Assembly (NCBI GenBank): GCA_004556345.1
Contig: SFHQ01000009.1
Coordinates: forward strand, 12,800 to 76,799
Length of the DNA stretch: 64,000 nucleotides
Reading direction: 5' to 3'
From: Clostridiales bacterium
Lineage (GTDB): Bacteria; Bacillota; Clostridia; Oscillospirales; Oscillospiraceae
The number at the start of each line of letters is the position of its first letter. The first letter of the stretch is position 1. This document shows, piece after piece, positions 15,948 to 24,465 of this stretch. The translations under genes and the position numbers were made by a program. The notes beneath the pieces are model-generated. The model was not told where the DNA came from, ran no database searches, and saw only the letters and a program-made list of their open reading frames with translations.

Positions 15948-16636
15948 CAGGCCATCTCCACCAATTCGCGGACTTTACAGGCGTGGTCCCACGCGCCCTG
16001 GGCCAGCTCATAAAACAGCTGGCGCAGGCAGGGGTCGTCTGTGGTCTCGATGCCGGTGAGATAGGCCGCCATGGTCGTCTGCTCCTGGGCGAAGCGGCGG
16101 CGCAGGGTGCCTAAGTACGAGGGCATGGGCGGGCACTTCTCCCCCTCCGGCCAGTAGCGCACGCCGGAGATGAGGAAATACGCCGCCGCCAGGCGTTTCG
16201 CCCGGTGCTTTTTCTCCCCGGACAGGGCCGCCAGCATCCGGGCCGGAGGCCCGCTGGCCCGGCGGGAGAGCTGCTGATACTCCCGCGCATCCGCCAGCTC
16301 CCGCCGCAGTAACGTCTGTAAGACGGGTGCACTGTCCAGACTGCCGGGGCCTAAAACGCCCATCGTGTCCTCCCGCGGAAAATCTCCTGCCGGGCGGCAG
16401 CCGGGGGGCGGGGCGGGCAGGGCGCAGGCTTTTGTGCCCGCCTCCTGCGTGGCTTCCTCGGATGGCTCAGCCCCCTCCGGGGCTTCCGGAGCCTGTGTGG
16501 GCGAAGCTCCGCCTGTGTCCCACACGATGGGGCAGGCCATGGGCTGATCCCCCATCACCCGCCGCCAGACCCGCGCAAAGACGGCGTTTTTGTCCTCCTC
16601 TGCCCCCATCTGGGGGGCGCTGGGACGCTCCTGCAT
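15947..16636 (-). CDS. Ferritin-like domain protein with long Pro/Ala-rich N-terminal region
   Basis: A 229-residue protein. Residues 1-110 are low-complexity and Pro/Glu/Ala-rich with isolated cysteines (MACPIVW, KACALPAPPPGCRP). The C-terminal 120 residues are helical with a four-helix ferritin/rubrerythrin-like pattern (RRELADAREYQQLSRRASG, SGEKKHRAKRLAAAYFL, FAQEQTTMAAYLTGIETTDD, ELAQGAWDHACKVRELVEMA). An E-x-x-H motif is present in GEKKH, but a complete di-iron set is not obvious. The start at 16634-16636 was chosen over an ATG two codons earlier because AGGAGG is correctly spaced only for it. Function unknown. Confidence 0.6.
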   Translation of the reverse strand: MQERPSAPQMGAEEDKNAVFARVWRRVMGDQPMACPIVWDTGGASPTQAPEAPEGAEPSEEATQEAGTKACALPAPPPGCRPAGDFPREDTMGVLGPGSLDSAPVLQTLLRRELADAREYQQLSRRASGPPARMLAALSGEKKHRAKRLAAAYFLISGVRYWPEGEKCPPMPSYLGTLRRRFAQEQTTMAAYLTGIETTDDPCLRQLFYELAQGAWDHACKVRELVEMA

Positions 16637-16742
16637 ATCCATTCCTCCTCGTTCCGTTTTCTTATCCTATGCAGCTCGCCCCGCTTCTGTCCGCCGGGGC
16701 GGGGTCGGGCGCAAAAATTCCCCGCCTGGACGCGGAAGTATC

Positions 16743-16771
16743 TTGACAGACTGCGGTTTGCCCATTAAAAT
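16743..16771 (+). promoter_or_regulatory. Promoter of rny
   Basis: TTGACA (16743-16748), 17 bp, TAAAAT (16766-16771). It gives a leader of about 150 bases before the chosen start of RNase Y. Confidence 0.7.
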
Positions 16772-16931
16772 AAAATTAGTATAAATGTGCGGTTTGAGAG
16801 GCGGGTCCAGCATCCTGGCCCACCGGGACCTCTCCGCCGCTTTCTGCGGGGCCATCTCCCTGGTACAAGGGTCATTCGGCTGCCGCGATTTTATGCGAAA
16901 TTTTATAGAAACGGAGGTGTGTCCCGACCCT

Positions 16932-18479
16932 ATGCTGCCCATTATCTTAACCGGCGTGATCGCGTTCGTGGTCGCGCTTGTGATAGGAATTCCCGCCGGC
17001 ATCCTGTACCGCAAAAAAGTGGCGGAAAAGGAGATCATCAGCGCCGAGGAGGAAGCCAAGCGCATCCTCAACGAAGCCATCAAGAGCGCCGAAAGCAAAA
17101 AGCGGGAAGCCCTGGTAGAGGCCAAGGAAAAGATCCTGGCCGACAAAACGGAATTCGAGAGAGAAGCAAAAGAGCGCCGTGCAGAGTTACAGGAACAGGA
17201 CCGCCGTCTTCAGCAGAAGGAAGAGACGCTGGAGCGGAAGATGTCCAACCTGGAAAAGAAAGAAGAAACCTACAACCGCCGTCTGACCGAGCTGGACAAA
17301 GCCCACGAGGAGGTGGACCGGCTCCAGGAGGAACAGAGAACCACCCTGGAGCAGATCTCTGGCTACACCGCAGAGGAAGCCAAAGCAGAACTGATCGCCA
17401 AGCTGGAGACCGAAGTGACCCACGAGGCCGCCATGAAGATCAAGGAAGCCGAGGCCCACTACAAGGAAGAGGCCGACACCAAGGCCAAGGAGATCATCGG
17501 CCTGGCCATCCAGCGCTGTGCCGCTGACCACGTGGCGGAGGCCACCGTCTCCGTCGTTCCCCTGCCCAACGACGAGATGAAGGGCCGGATCATCGGCCGA
17601 GAAGGCCGCAACATCCGCACCCTGGAGACCCTCACCGGCGTGGACCTCATCATCGACGACACCCCGGAGGCCATCACCGTCTCCTGCTTCGACCCCGTCC
17701 GCCGGGAGATCGCCCGCCTGACCCTGGAAAAGCTCATCCTGGACGGCCGCATCCACCCCGCCCGCATCGAGGAAATGGTGGAAATGGCCAAGCGCGAGGT
17801 GGACGCCACCATCAAGGCCGAGGGCGAACGCGCCGTGCTGGAGACCAACGTCATGGGCCTGCACCCGGAGCTGATCAAGCTCATCGGCCGCATGAAGTAC
17901 CGCACCAGCTACGGTCAGAACGTCTACAACCACTCCATCGAGGTCGCCCAGCTGGCCGGCCTCATGGCCGCCGAGATCGGCGTCGATGTCGCCACCGCCA
18001 AGCGGGCCGGTCTGCTCCATGACCTGGGCAAGGCCGTGGACCACGAGATCGAAGGCTCCCACGTCACCATCGGCGTGGAGCTGGCCCGGAAGTACAAGGA
18101 GAGCAAGGAAGTCATCCATGCCATCCACGCCCACCACAACGACGTAGAACCCCAGACCGTCATCGCCTGCCTGGTGCAGGCCGCTGACGCCATCTCCGCT
18201 GCCCGACCCGGCGCACGGCGCGAGAATCTGGAAAACTACATCAAGCGCCTGGAAAAGCTGGAGGAAGTCACCTCTTCCTTCCGCGGCGTCGAGAAATCTT
18301 ACGCCATCCAGGCCGGCCGCGAGGTCCGCATCATCGTCAAGCCCGAAGTCGTCAGCGAGGACGAAATGACCCTCCTGGCCAGGGACATCGCCAAGCGGAT
18401 CGAGGACGAGCTGGAATACCCCGGCCAGATCAAAGTGCATCTGCTGCGGGAAGTCAAGGTCGTCGAGTACGCAAAATAA
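16932..18479 (+). CDS. rny: Ribonuclease Y
   Basis: A 515-residue membrane-anchored endoribonuclease that initiates mRNA decay. It has one N-terminal helix (MLPIILTGVIAFVVALVIGI), a long Glu/Lys/Arg coiled coil (about 25-200), a KH domain with GRIIGREGRNIRTLE (about 217-231) and an HD domain with the HD pair at 363-364 (LLHDLGKAVDHE). Length is normal for the family. The frame is open 49 codons further upstream, but the ATG at 16932 starts the canonical hydrophobic N-terminus; a GGAGGTG sits slightly far (about 14 bases). The neighbour ymdB is conserved next to rny in Firmicutes. Confidence 0.95.
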   Translation: MLPIILTGVIAFVVALVIGIPAGILYRKKVAEKEIISAEEEAKRILNEAIKSAESKKREALVEAKEKILADKTEFEREAKERRAELQEQDRRLQQKEETLERKMSNLEKKEETYNRRLTELDKAHEEVDRLQEEQRTTLEQISGYTAEEAKAELIAKLETEVTHEAAMKIKEAEAHYKEEADTKAKEIIGLAIQRCAADHVAEATVSVVPLPNDEMKGRIIGREGRNIRTLETLTGVDLIIDDTPEAITVSCFDPVRREIARLTLEKLILDGRIHPARIEEMVEMAKREVDATIKAEGERAVLETNVMGLHPELIKLIGRMKYRTSYGQNVYNHSIEVAQLAGLMAAEIGVDVATAKRAGLLHDLGKAVDHEIEGSHVTIGVELARKYKESKEVIHAIHAHHNDVEPQTVIACLVQAADAISAARPGARRENLENYIKRLEKLEEVTSSFRGVEKSYAIQAGREVRIIVKPEVVSEDEMTLLARDIAKRIEDELEYPGQIKVHLLREVKVVEYAK

Positions 18480-18504
18480 ATCATTTTCTCAGCATCTTCC
18501 CCTG

Positions 18505-18540
18505 CCCCCTGGACGGATTCGTCCAGGGGGCGGTTTTTTG
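18505..18540 (+). terminator. Intrinsic terminator of rny
   Basis: CCCCCTGGAC/GTCCAGGGGG perfect 10-bp stem followed by CGG and six T. Confidence 0.9.
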
Positions 18541-18645
18541 CTGCCTTTCCGGCAGAATTTTCGGTCAAATTTTCCGTTTTCGCTCTTTTGGTTTTGGGGC
18601 GGATGGCCTATAATAGGGGTACTATGACCCAAAGGAGGCCCAACC

Positions 18646-19431
18646 ATGCTGCTGCACATCCTTGCCGTCGGGGACGTGGTGTCGGAGCGAGGGCTTGACT
18701 GCCTGCACCACCACCTCCGGGCTTTGAAAAAAGAACACGACATCCACTTCACCGTCGTCAACGGCGAAAACGCCGCCGGGCTGGGCCTGCTGCCCCGCCA
18801 CGCCGATGAAATTTTCGACGCCGGAGCCGACGTCATCACCCTGGGCAACCACACCTGGAGCAGGCTCCAGATCGCGGATTACCTGGACCAGAACCCCTAT
18901 ATCCTGCGCCCGGCCAACTTCGCCCCCAATCTCCCCGGCCGGGGCTTCGGCGTATTTGAAGGCCCCCAGGGGCTTCGCATCGGCGTGCTGAATCTCATGG
19001 GCCGCTTTGAGCTGGACAGCAACCTCTCCTCCCCCTTCGAGAAGGCCGACCGCATCCTCGCCGGAGAGGGCAGGGACGCAGACGTAATGCTCGTGGACTT
19101 CCACGCCGAGGCCACCAGCGAAAAGGGGGCCTTGGCGTGGTATCTGGACGGCCGCGCCCAGGCCGTGTGGGGCACCCACACCCACGTCCCCACCGCCGAC
19201 ACGCAGATCCTGCCCAAGGGCACCGGTTTCGTCACCGACCTGGGCATGACCGGCCCGGCCCGGTCTATTTTAGGCGTGAAGCCGGAAAATTCCATTGCCC
19301 GCTTCCTGGGCCAGCTCCCCCGGCGCTATGAGGCCGCAGGCGGCCCCTGCAAGCTCTGCGCCGTCCGCTTCACCATCGACACCCAGACCAAAACCTGCGT
19401 CGAGGTGACGCGCGTGGATGTGTTTGACTGA
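18646..19431 (+). CDS. ymdB: YmdB-family metallophosphoesterase
   Basis: A 261-residue protein of the TIGR00282/YmdB family of di-metal phosphoesterases, implicated in Bacillus in cyclic-nucleotide hydrolysis and biofilm/motility control. Metal ligands are in AVGDVVSERG, VVNGENAAGLG, LGNHTW, VDFHAEATSEK and WGTHTHVPTADTQILP. A TATAAT -10 box at 18611-18616 lies about 30 bases upstream of an AAAGGAGG site, so it may be transcribed separately from rny despite the conserved pairing. Confidence 0.93.
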   Translation: MLLHILAVGDVVSERGLDCLHHHLRALKKEHDIHFTVVNGENAAGLGLLPRHADEIFDAGADVITLGNHTWSRLQIADYLDQNPYILRPANFAPNLPGRGFGVFEGPQGLRIGVLNLMGRFELDSNLSSPFEKADRILAGEGRDADVMLVDFHAEATSEKGALAWYLDGRAQAVWGTHTHVPTADTQILPKGTGFVTDLGMTGPARSILGVKPENSIARFLGQLPRRYEAAGGPCKLCAVRFTIDTQTKTCVEVTRVDVFD

Positions 19432-19475
19432 CTCTCTGCCTTTGCAGAAATTTTGACTTGAAGGAGGGACTTCGC

Positions 19476-20573
19476 GTGCTGACCTTTCTCCACGCCGCCG
19501 ACTTTCATTTAGACTCCCCCTTCCACGCCCTGCCCCCCGACCAGGCGGCAGAGCGCCGGCAGGAGCAGCGCCAGCTCCTCACCCGCCTGGCCGACGCCGC
19601 CCGGCAGAGCCAGGCCGACCTGATCTTCCTGGCCGGGGACCTCTTCGACAGCCAGCGGGTCCGGCCGGAGACCATCCAGGCCCTGTATCAAGTGCTGGAG
19701 GAGCTGGAAGCCGAGGTGTTTCTTTCCCCCGGCAACCACGACCCCTATACCAAGGTCTCCCCCTACCATAAATTCACCTGGCCCAGCCACGTTCACTTTT
19801 TCACCACCCCCACCCCCCAGCGGGTGGAGCTGCCCCAGTTGGGGGCCGTGGTGTACGGCGGAGCGTTTACCGCCTCCTATCGGATGGACAGCCCCCTGGC
19901 CGGGCTGCACGCCCAGGAGGAGGGGCTGGCCGCCTTCGGCTGCTTCCACGGCGACCCCGCCTCGGCCCACAGCCGCTACGGCCCCATCCCCCAGAAGGAG
20001 ATCGCCGCGTCGGGCCTAGACTATTTGGCCCTGGGCCACCTCCACACCGCCAGCGGCCTGCTCCGGGCGGGCAAGACCTGGTACGCCTGGCCCGGCTGCC
20101 CGGAGGGGCGGGGCTTTGACGAGACCGGCGACAAGGGCGTTTACTTAGGCCAGTGGGAGGCCGGACGGGTCAAGCTGGAGTTTCTTCCCCTGGCCCGCCG
20201 CCGCTATCTCACGCCCCAAATTGACATCACCGGCCGGGATCCGGCGGATGCCCTGGAGGCCTACATCCGCACCGCCCGCCCGGAGGATATCCTGTGCATC
20301 ACCCTCACCGGCCAGCGGGACCCGGAGGCCGAGCCGGATCTCACGGCCCTGACCGCCCTGGCCTCCAGCTATTTTTACAGCGCATCGCTGTATGACAACA
20401 CCTGTCTCAGCCAGTCGATCTGGGCCAGGCGGGACGAGGACACTCTCACCGGCCTCTTCCTCCGCGCCATGGCCCAGCGCCTGCAAGAGGCCCCGAAGGA
20501 GGAACAGCCCCTGCTGGAGCGGGCGGTCCGCTTTGGCCTGGCGGCCCTGGAAGGAAGGGAGGAGCCGAAATGA
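19476..20573 (+). CDS. SbcD/YhaO-like DNA repair exonuclease (metallophosphoesterase)
   Basis: A 365-residue calcineurin-like nuclease. Metal-binding motifs are FLHAADFHLDSP at the start, FLAGDLFDSQ, LSPGNHDPY, GCFHGD and LALGHLHTAS (the GHLH motif). The layout matches YhaO/SbcD, the Mre11-type nuclease partner of an SMC-like ATPase. The GTG at 19476 was chosen because AAGGAGG is 8 bases upstream; an in-frame TTG six codons earlier overlaps that site. Its stop overlaps the next gene by ATGA, so nuclease and ATPase are coupled and probably form one DNA-end-processing complex. Confidence 0.88.
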   Translation: MLTFLHAADFHLDSPFHALPPDQAAERRQEQRQLLTRLADAARQSQADLIFLAGDLFDSQRVRPETIQALYQVLEELEAEVFLSPGNHDPYTKVSPYHKFTWPSHVHFFTTPTPQRVELPQLGAVVYGGAFTASYRMDSPLAGLHAQEEGLAAFGCFHGDPASAHSRYGPIPQKEIAASGLDYLALGHLHTASGLLRAGKTWYAWPGCPEGRGFDETGDKGVYLGQWEAGRVKLEFLPLARRRYLTPQIDITGRDPADALEAYIRTARPEDILCITLTGQRDPEAEPDLTALTALASSYFYSASLYDNTCLSQSIWARRDEDTLTGLFLRAMAQRLQEAPKEEQPLLERAVRFGLAALEGREEPK

Positions 20574-22462
20574 AGCTGCTGCGTCTCACCGCCACCTTTG
20601 GCTGTCTCGACCACGCCACGTTAGAATTTGGCCCCGGCCTGACCCTCATCGAGGCCCCCAACGGCGGCGGCAAATCCACCTGGTGTGCGTTTTTGCGCAC
20701 CATGCTCTACGGCCTGGACACCCGCCAGCGGGACAAGAAAGGCGCCCCCGCCGACAAAAACCGCTACCGCCCCTGGAACGGCGCCCCCATGGAGGGGCTG
20801 CTGGTCTGCGAGCACGAGGGAAAGCGCTTAGAGCTTCGCCGCACCTCCGCCGGCGGCGTGCCTATGGGCGAGTTCTCCGCCCGCTGGCAGGAGACCGGCC
20901 TGCCCGTGGATGGGATGACGGCGGAAACCGCCGGGGAGCTGCTCACGGGCCTGAGCCAGGAGGTCTTTGACCGCTCGGTCTTTCTCAAGCAGATGGACCT
21001 GGCCGTGAGCCAGAGCCAGGAGCTGGAGAAAAAGATCACCGCCCTGGTCTCCACCGGCGAGGAGGACATCTCTTTTACCGAGGCCAACGACTGTCTGAAA
21101 ACCTGGCTCCACCGCCGGCGGTTCCACAAAACCGGCCAGATCCCTCAGCTGGAAGCCAGAGAGGAAGCCCTGCGCCAGAGCCTGGACCAGACCACCGCCC
21201 TCCGCCAGGAGCTGGACCAGCTCCGCACCCGCGCCAACAGCCTGCGCCGCCAGCGGGACCAGTGGGAGAGCCGCCTCTCCAAGGAGCAGGACGAGGCCCA
21301 GAGCCTGAACCAAAAGCGCCACGCCGAGGCCGCCGCCGAGCTGGACGCCGCCGAAGCGGAGCTGCAAAAACTCCAGGCCCAGCAGACCGACCCGGAGCAG
21401 CAGACCGACCCCGAAGCCGGCGACCTGGCCGAGGACATCCAGGCCACCCAGGACGATCTGGCCAGCCGGCGACGCTTGATGGCGGGCTTTGTCACCCTCA
21501 TCGTCCTCCTCAGCCTCTGCGCGGCGGCGGCCTATGCCATCCCGGCCTTTGTGCTGCCCCGCTTCCCGGACTTCCCCTTGCAGCTTCCCGAAATCCCCCT
21601 GCTGTTCGTGGCCCCCATCGTGGGCGGGCTGTGGGTGCTGGTGCTGCTCTTTGCCATCATCAAGGCCATCTGCGACCACCGAGACGGAAAAGAACTGACA
21701 AAGCTACAGGACTTATACGACCAGCGCACCCAGGAGCTGGGCCAGCTGGACCAGGCCTTGCAGGAGGCCAAAATTCGCCGGGACCTGGCCCTGCGCTACT
21801 TCGACGCCGTGAGCCAGGCCAGCGGGAGCACCCCCTACCAGCCCCCGGAGGCCGAGGCCTGCCGGGCCTCCCTCCACCAGACCGAGCAGGAGATCGCCCA
21901 GCTCCAAGGCCAGCTCACGGCCCTGGGGGACCCCCTGCTCATCGACGCAGAGCTGGACGAGCTGCAAAGCACCATCTACCGCCACCAGACGGATTATGAT
22001 GCCCTGGAGATCGCCATGCAGGCCCTCCAGGAGGCCGACAGCCAGCTCCACGCCCGCTTCTCTCCCCAGCTGGGCCAGAAGGCCGGGGACTACTTCCGGC
22101 AGCTCACTGCGGGGCAGTTTGACCAGGTGAGCTTAGACCGAAGCCTGAACGTCACCGTTCGTCAGACCGGCTCCCTGGCCGACCGCCCCCTGGCCCTGCT
22201 CAGCCAGGGGACAAAGGACCAGCTGTACCTCGCCTTGCGCCTGTCCATCGCAGACCTGGTCCTGCCGGCGGGCGCAGCCTGCCCCTTCGTCCTGGACGAC
22301 GCCCTGCTGGCCTTCGACGACCAACGCCTGGACCTGGCCCTGGACCTGCTGCGGCAGCTGGCTGAGCGCAGGCAGGTCATCCTCTTCAGCTGCCAGCGCC
22401 GGGAGCAGGCGCGGCTGGCAGGGCAGGCGGGCGTGACCGTCATCCCCCTCCCCGGCACCTGA
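20570..22462 (+). CDS. YhaN-like AAA/SMC-type ATPase with internal transmembrane pair
   Basis: A 630-residue ATPase partner of the preceding nuclease. It has Walker A APNGGGKSTW (about residues 28-37), a DLAVSQSQELEKKITAL-type lobe, long Gln/Glu/Leu coiled coils, and at the C-terminus the signature LALLSQGTKDQLYLALRLSIAD and Walker B FVLDDALLAFDD. In the middle (about residues 302-366) there are two clear membrane helices (LMAGFVTLIVLLSLCAAAAY and LLFVAPIVGGLWVLVLLFAI), replacing the zinc-hook region of SbcC/Rad50 and matching the YhaN type. It is shorter than SbcC (about 1,000). Predicted to act at the membrane. Confidence 0.85.
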   Translation: MKLLRLTATFGCLDHATLEFGPGLTLIEAPNGGGKSTWCAFLRTMLYGLDTRQRDKKGAPADKNRYRPWNGAPMEGLLVCEHEGKRLELRRTSAGGVPMGEFSARWQETGLPVDGMTAETAGELLTGLSQEVFDRSVFLKQMDLAVSQSQELEKKITALVSTGEEDISFTEANDCLKTWLHRRRFHKTGQIPQLEAREEALRQSLDQTTALRQELDQLRTRANSLRRQRDQWESRLSKEQDEAQSLNQKRHAEAAAELDAAEAELQKLQAQQTDPEQQTDPEAGDLAEDIQATQDDLASRRRLMAGFVTLIVLLSLCAAAAYAIPAFVLPRFPDFPLQLPEIPLLFVAPIVGGLWVLVLLFAIIKAICDHRDGKELTKLQDLYDQRTQELGQLDQALQEAKIRRDLALRYFDAVSQASGSTPYQPPEAEACRASLHQTEQEIAQLQGQLTALGDPLLIDAELDELQSTIYRHQTDYDALEIAMQALQEADSQLHARFSPQLGQKAGDYFRQLTAGQFDQVSLDRSLNVTVRQTGSLADRPLALLSQGTKDQLYLALRLSIADLVLPAGAACPFVLDDALLAFDDQRLDLALDLLRQLAERRQVILFSCQRREQARLAGQAGVTVIPLPGT

Positions 22463-22467
22463 AACAG

Positions 22468-22496
22468 TTGCCATCCGGGAGAAAGTGGGGTATAAT
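22468..22496 (+). promoter_or_regulatory. Promoter of lepB-rqcP
   Basis: TTGCCA (22468-22473), 17 bp, TATAAT (22491-22496), about 28 bases before the lepB start. Confidence 0.75.
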
Positions 22497-22524
22497 AGGA
22501 CAGCTTCAAAAGGAGGTCAACTTC

Positions 22525-23172
22525 ATGTCTCAACCCACCCCCCCTGAGGAGCAGCGTCCCGCTGAGGCGCCCGCTCCGGAAGAAACCAACGAGGAAAACA
22601 CCAAAGAAAAAAAACGCAAGCCCGGTGCCTTTGCCGCCGATGTCTATGGCTGGTTCCAGGCCCTGGCCTTTGCCCTGGCCTTTTTGCTGATCTTCTTCAC
22701 GTTCTTCGGCCGCATCATCGGCGTGGACGGCCACTCCATGGACCCCACGCTGAACGACCAGGACATGCTCTATCTCAGCAGCTTCCGCTACGAGCCCCAG
22801 CAAGGGGACATCGTCGTCCTGCACAAGAACTTTGAGGGCATCAACAAGCCCATCGTCAAACGCGTCATCGCCGTGGGCGGCCAGACCGTCGAGATCGACT
22901 ATGACTCGAACACCGTCTACGTGGACGGCGAACCCATCCACCAGGACTTTATCCTGGAGCCCATGGTCCAGCCCTCCAACCCCGCGATGCAGCAGACCTA
23001 TTGGGAGGTCCCGGAGGGCAGCGTGTTCGTCATGGGCGACAACCGCAACAACTCCCTGGACAGCCGGGACGACGAGCTTGGCCCCGTGGACAACCGCTAT
23101 ATCCTGGGCAAGGCCATCTACACCCTCCTGCCCGCGGAACACGCCGGTGCCATCGAGCACCCCACGCTGTAA
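22525..23172 (+). CDS. lepB: Signal peptidase I
   Basis: A 215-residue type I signal peptidase that removes signal peptides outside the membrane. An acidic, Pro-rich cytoplasmic N-terminus is followed by one membrane helix (about residues 43-62). The catalytic serine is Ser71 in GHSMDPT and the lysine is Lys112 in VKRVIAVGGQ; box E is VPEGSVFVMGDNRNNSLDSRD. The start at 22525 follows AAAAGGAGG; an upstream in-frame start lies inside the promoter and is rejected. It is followed 12 bases later by the S4-domain gene. Confidence 0.95.
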   Translation: MSQPTPPEEQRPAEAPAPEETNEENTKEKKRKPGAFAADVYGWFQALAFALAFLLIFFTFFGRIIGVDGHSMDPTLNDQDMLYLSSFRYEPQQGDIVVLHKNFEGINKPIVKRVIAVGGQTVEIDYDSNTVYVDGEPIHQDFILEPMVQPSNPAMQQTYWEVPEGSVFVMGDNRNNSLDSRDDELGPVDNRYILGKAIYTLLPAEHAGAIEHPTL

Positions 23173-23184
23173 GGGGGTGACGAC

Positions 23185-23424
23185 GTGCGACTGGACAAAT
23201 GGCTCAAGGTCTCCCGCCTCATCAAGCGCCGCACCGTGGCCAACGAAGCCTGCGACAACGAGCGTATCTCCGCCAACGGCCGGGTGGTGAAAGCCTCCTA
23301 CGACGTGAAGGTCGGCGACAAGCTGGAAATTCGCTTCGGCGCCCGCACCGTGACCCTGGAGGTCCTCTCCATCACAGAAATGAAGGGCAAGGAGAACGCC
23401 GCCTTTATGTACAAGGAGCTCTGA
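23185..23424 (+). CDS. rqcP: S4-domain RNA-binding protein RqcP
   Basis: A 79-residue protein that is essentially one S4 domain (RLDKWLKVSRLIKRRTVANE...NGRVVKASYDVKVGDKLEIRF). This matches RqcP/YabO (Hsp15 relatives), which binds stalled 50S subunits and helps RqcH add alanine tails in ribosome quality control. The GTG start follows AAGGGGGTGA. In Bacillus yabO sits beside yabM (SpoVB-like) and yabN (MazG), genes that also occur nearby here. Confidence 0.9.
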   Translation: MRLDKWLKVSRLIKRRTVANEACDNERISANGRVVKASYDVKVGDKLEIRFGARTVTLEVLSITEMKGKENAAFMYKEL

Positions 23425-23431
23425 CCCCTGC

Positions 23432-23463
23432 ATACCCTCTGCCCCCGCAGAGGGTATTTTTCC
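23432..23463 (+). terminator. Intrinsic terminator of lepB-rqcP
   Basis: ATACCCTCTGC/GCAGAGGGTAT stem with a 4-base loop followed by TTTTT. Confidence 0.88.
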
Positions 23464-23504
23464 GGTCAGATGGGGAAAAATCCTTGAGATATAAGGATTC
23501 TTCA

Positions 23505-23533
23505 TTGCTTTTTCCCCGCAGTAGGTGTAAGAT
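23505..23533 (+). promoter_or_regulatory. Candidate promoter of the nucleoside phosphorylase gene
   Basis: TTGCTT (23505-23510), 17 bp, TAAGAT (23528-23533). The leader contains a GC hairpin (GGCCCTGCGCCGGGG region) but no purine riboswitch core is visible. Confidence 0.45.
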
Positions 23534-23613
23534 ATCTCAGTATTTACCTGACAGTCCCCCGGCCCTGCGCCGGGGAGAACGGGGCCATTGCCCCGCTAGG
23601 GAGGATCACACAC

Positions 23614-24447
23614 ATGCACTTTACCTTTGCACAGTATCAGGAAAGCGCACAGTTTCTGAAACACCGCCTGGGCAATTTCCAGCCCAAGGTGGCCATGGTC
23701 CTGGGCTCCGGCCTGGGCTATCTGGGCGATCTCGTGGAGCACGCCATCGTCGTGCCCTACGGAGAAATTCCCCACTTCAAGCACTCCACCGCCCCCGGCC
23801 ACAAGGGCCAGCTGGTCTTCGGGACCTTGGCTGGTCAGCCCGTGGCCGTGATGCAGGGCCGGATGCACCACTACGAGGGCTACTCCTACGAGGAAGTGGC
23901 CTACGCCGTACGGGTGCTGCGCCTGCTGGGCTGCCAGACGCTGTTCGTCACCAACGCCGCCGGCGGCGTGAATTATAGCTTCCACGCCGGGGACCTGATG
24001 CTCATCACCGACCAGATCAAGATCTTTTTGGAGTCCCCCCTGCGGGGCGAGAACCTGCCGGAGTTCGGCCCCCGGTTCCCGGACTCCTCCTATCTCTACA
24101 CCCCCAAGCTCCAGGCGCTGGCCAAACAGCAGGCCCGCGCCCTGGACATCGACCTGAAGACCGGCGTGTATATGTACTTCCCCGGTCCGCAGTATGAGAC
24201 CCCGGCAGAGATCCGCATGGCCCGCATCTTGGGTGCGGACGCCGTGGGCATGTCCACCGCCCCGGAGGTCATCACCGCCGGGCACTGCGGCATGAATGTG
24301 CTGGGCATCACCCTGGTCTCCAACATGGCAGCCGGGGTCCTGCCCCAGAAGCTCACCGAGCAGGAGGTCCTGGACGCCGCCGAGGCCGCCAAGGAGAAGT
24401 TCTCCGGCCTGCTGCTGGCCTGCCTGGCCCACCTGGACGAAGCGTAA
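23614..24447 (+). CDS. Purine nucleoside phosphorylase (trimeric, PNP family 2)
   Basis: A 277-residue phosphorylase that splits purine (deoxy)nucleosides into base and (deoxy)ribose-1-phosphate. Visible motifs are VLGSGLG (phosphate), PGHKGQLVFG, MQGRMHHYEGYS, TNAAGGVN, YFPGPQYETPAEIRMARILGADAVGMSTAPEV and the base-site NM (ITLVSNMAAG). The usual late Asn of 6-oxopurine enzymes is represented by the SNMAAG segment, so inosine/guanosine are likely substrates. It is followed 18 bases later by an MTA/SAH deaminase, suggesting a joint nucleoside-salvage unit. An AGGGAGG site precedes the ATG. Confidence 0.94.
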   Translation: MHFTFAQYQESAQFLKHRLGNFQPKVAMVLGSGLGYLGDLVEHAIVVPYGEIPHFKHSTAPGHKGQLVFGTLAGQPVAVMQGRMHHYEGYSYEEVAYAVRVLRLLGCQTLFVTNAAGGVNYSFHAGDLMLITDQIKIFLESPLRGENLPEFGPRFPDSSYLYTPKLQALAKQQARALDIDLKTGVYMYFPGPQYETPAEIRMARILGADAVGMSTAPEVITAGHCGMNVLGITLVSNMAAGVLPQKLTEQEVLDAAEAAKEKFSGLLLACLAHLDEA

Positions 24448-24465
24448 GGGAGGCCAGAGCACACC

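Noticed and set aside
16785..16931. N-terminal extension of RNase Y by 49 residues
   Set aside because: RNase Y proteins begin with the hydrophobic anchor; the extension has no ribosome binding site and lies just after the promoter.
23464..23613. Possible purine riboswitch ahead of the nucleoside phosphorylase
   Set aside because: Hairpin AATCCTT/AAGGATT is present, but the conserved purine-aptamer core and loop-loop sequences are absent.
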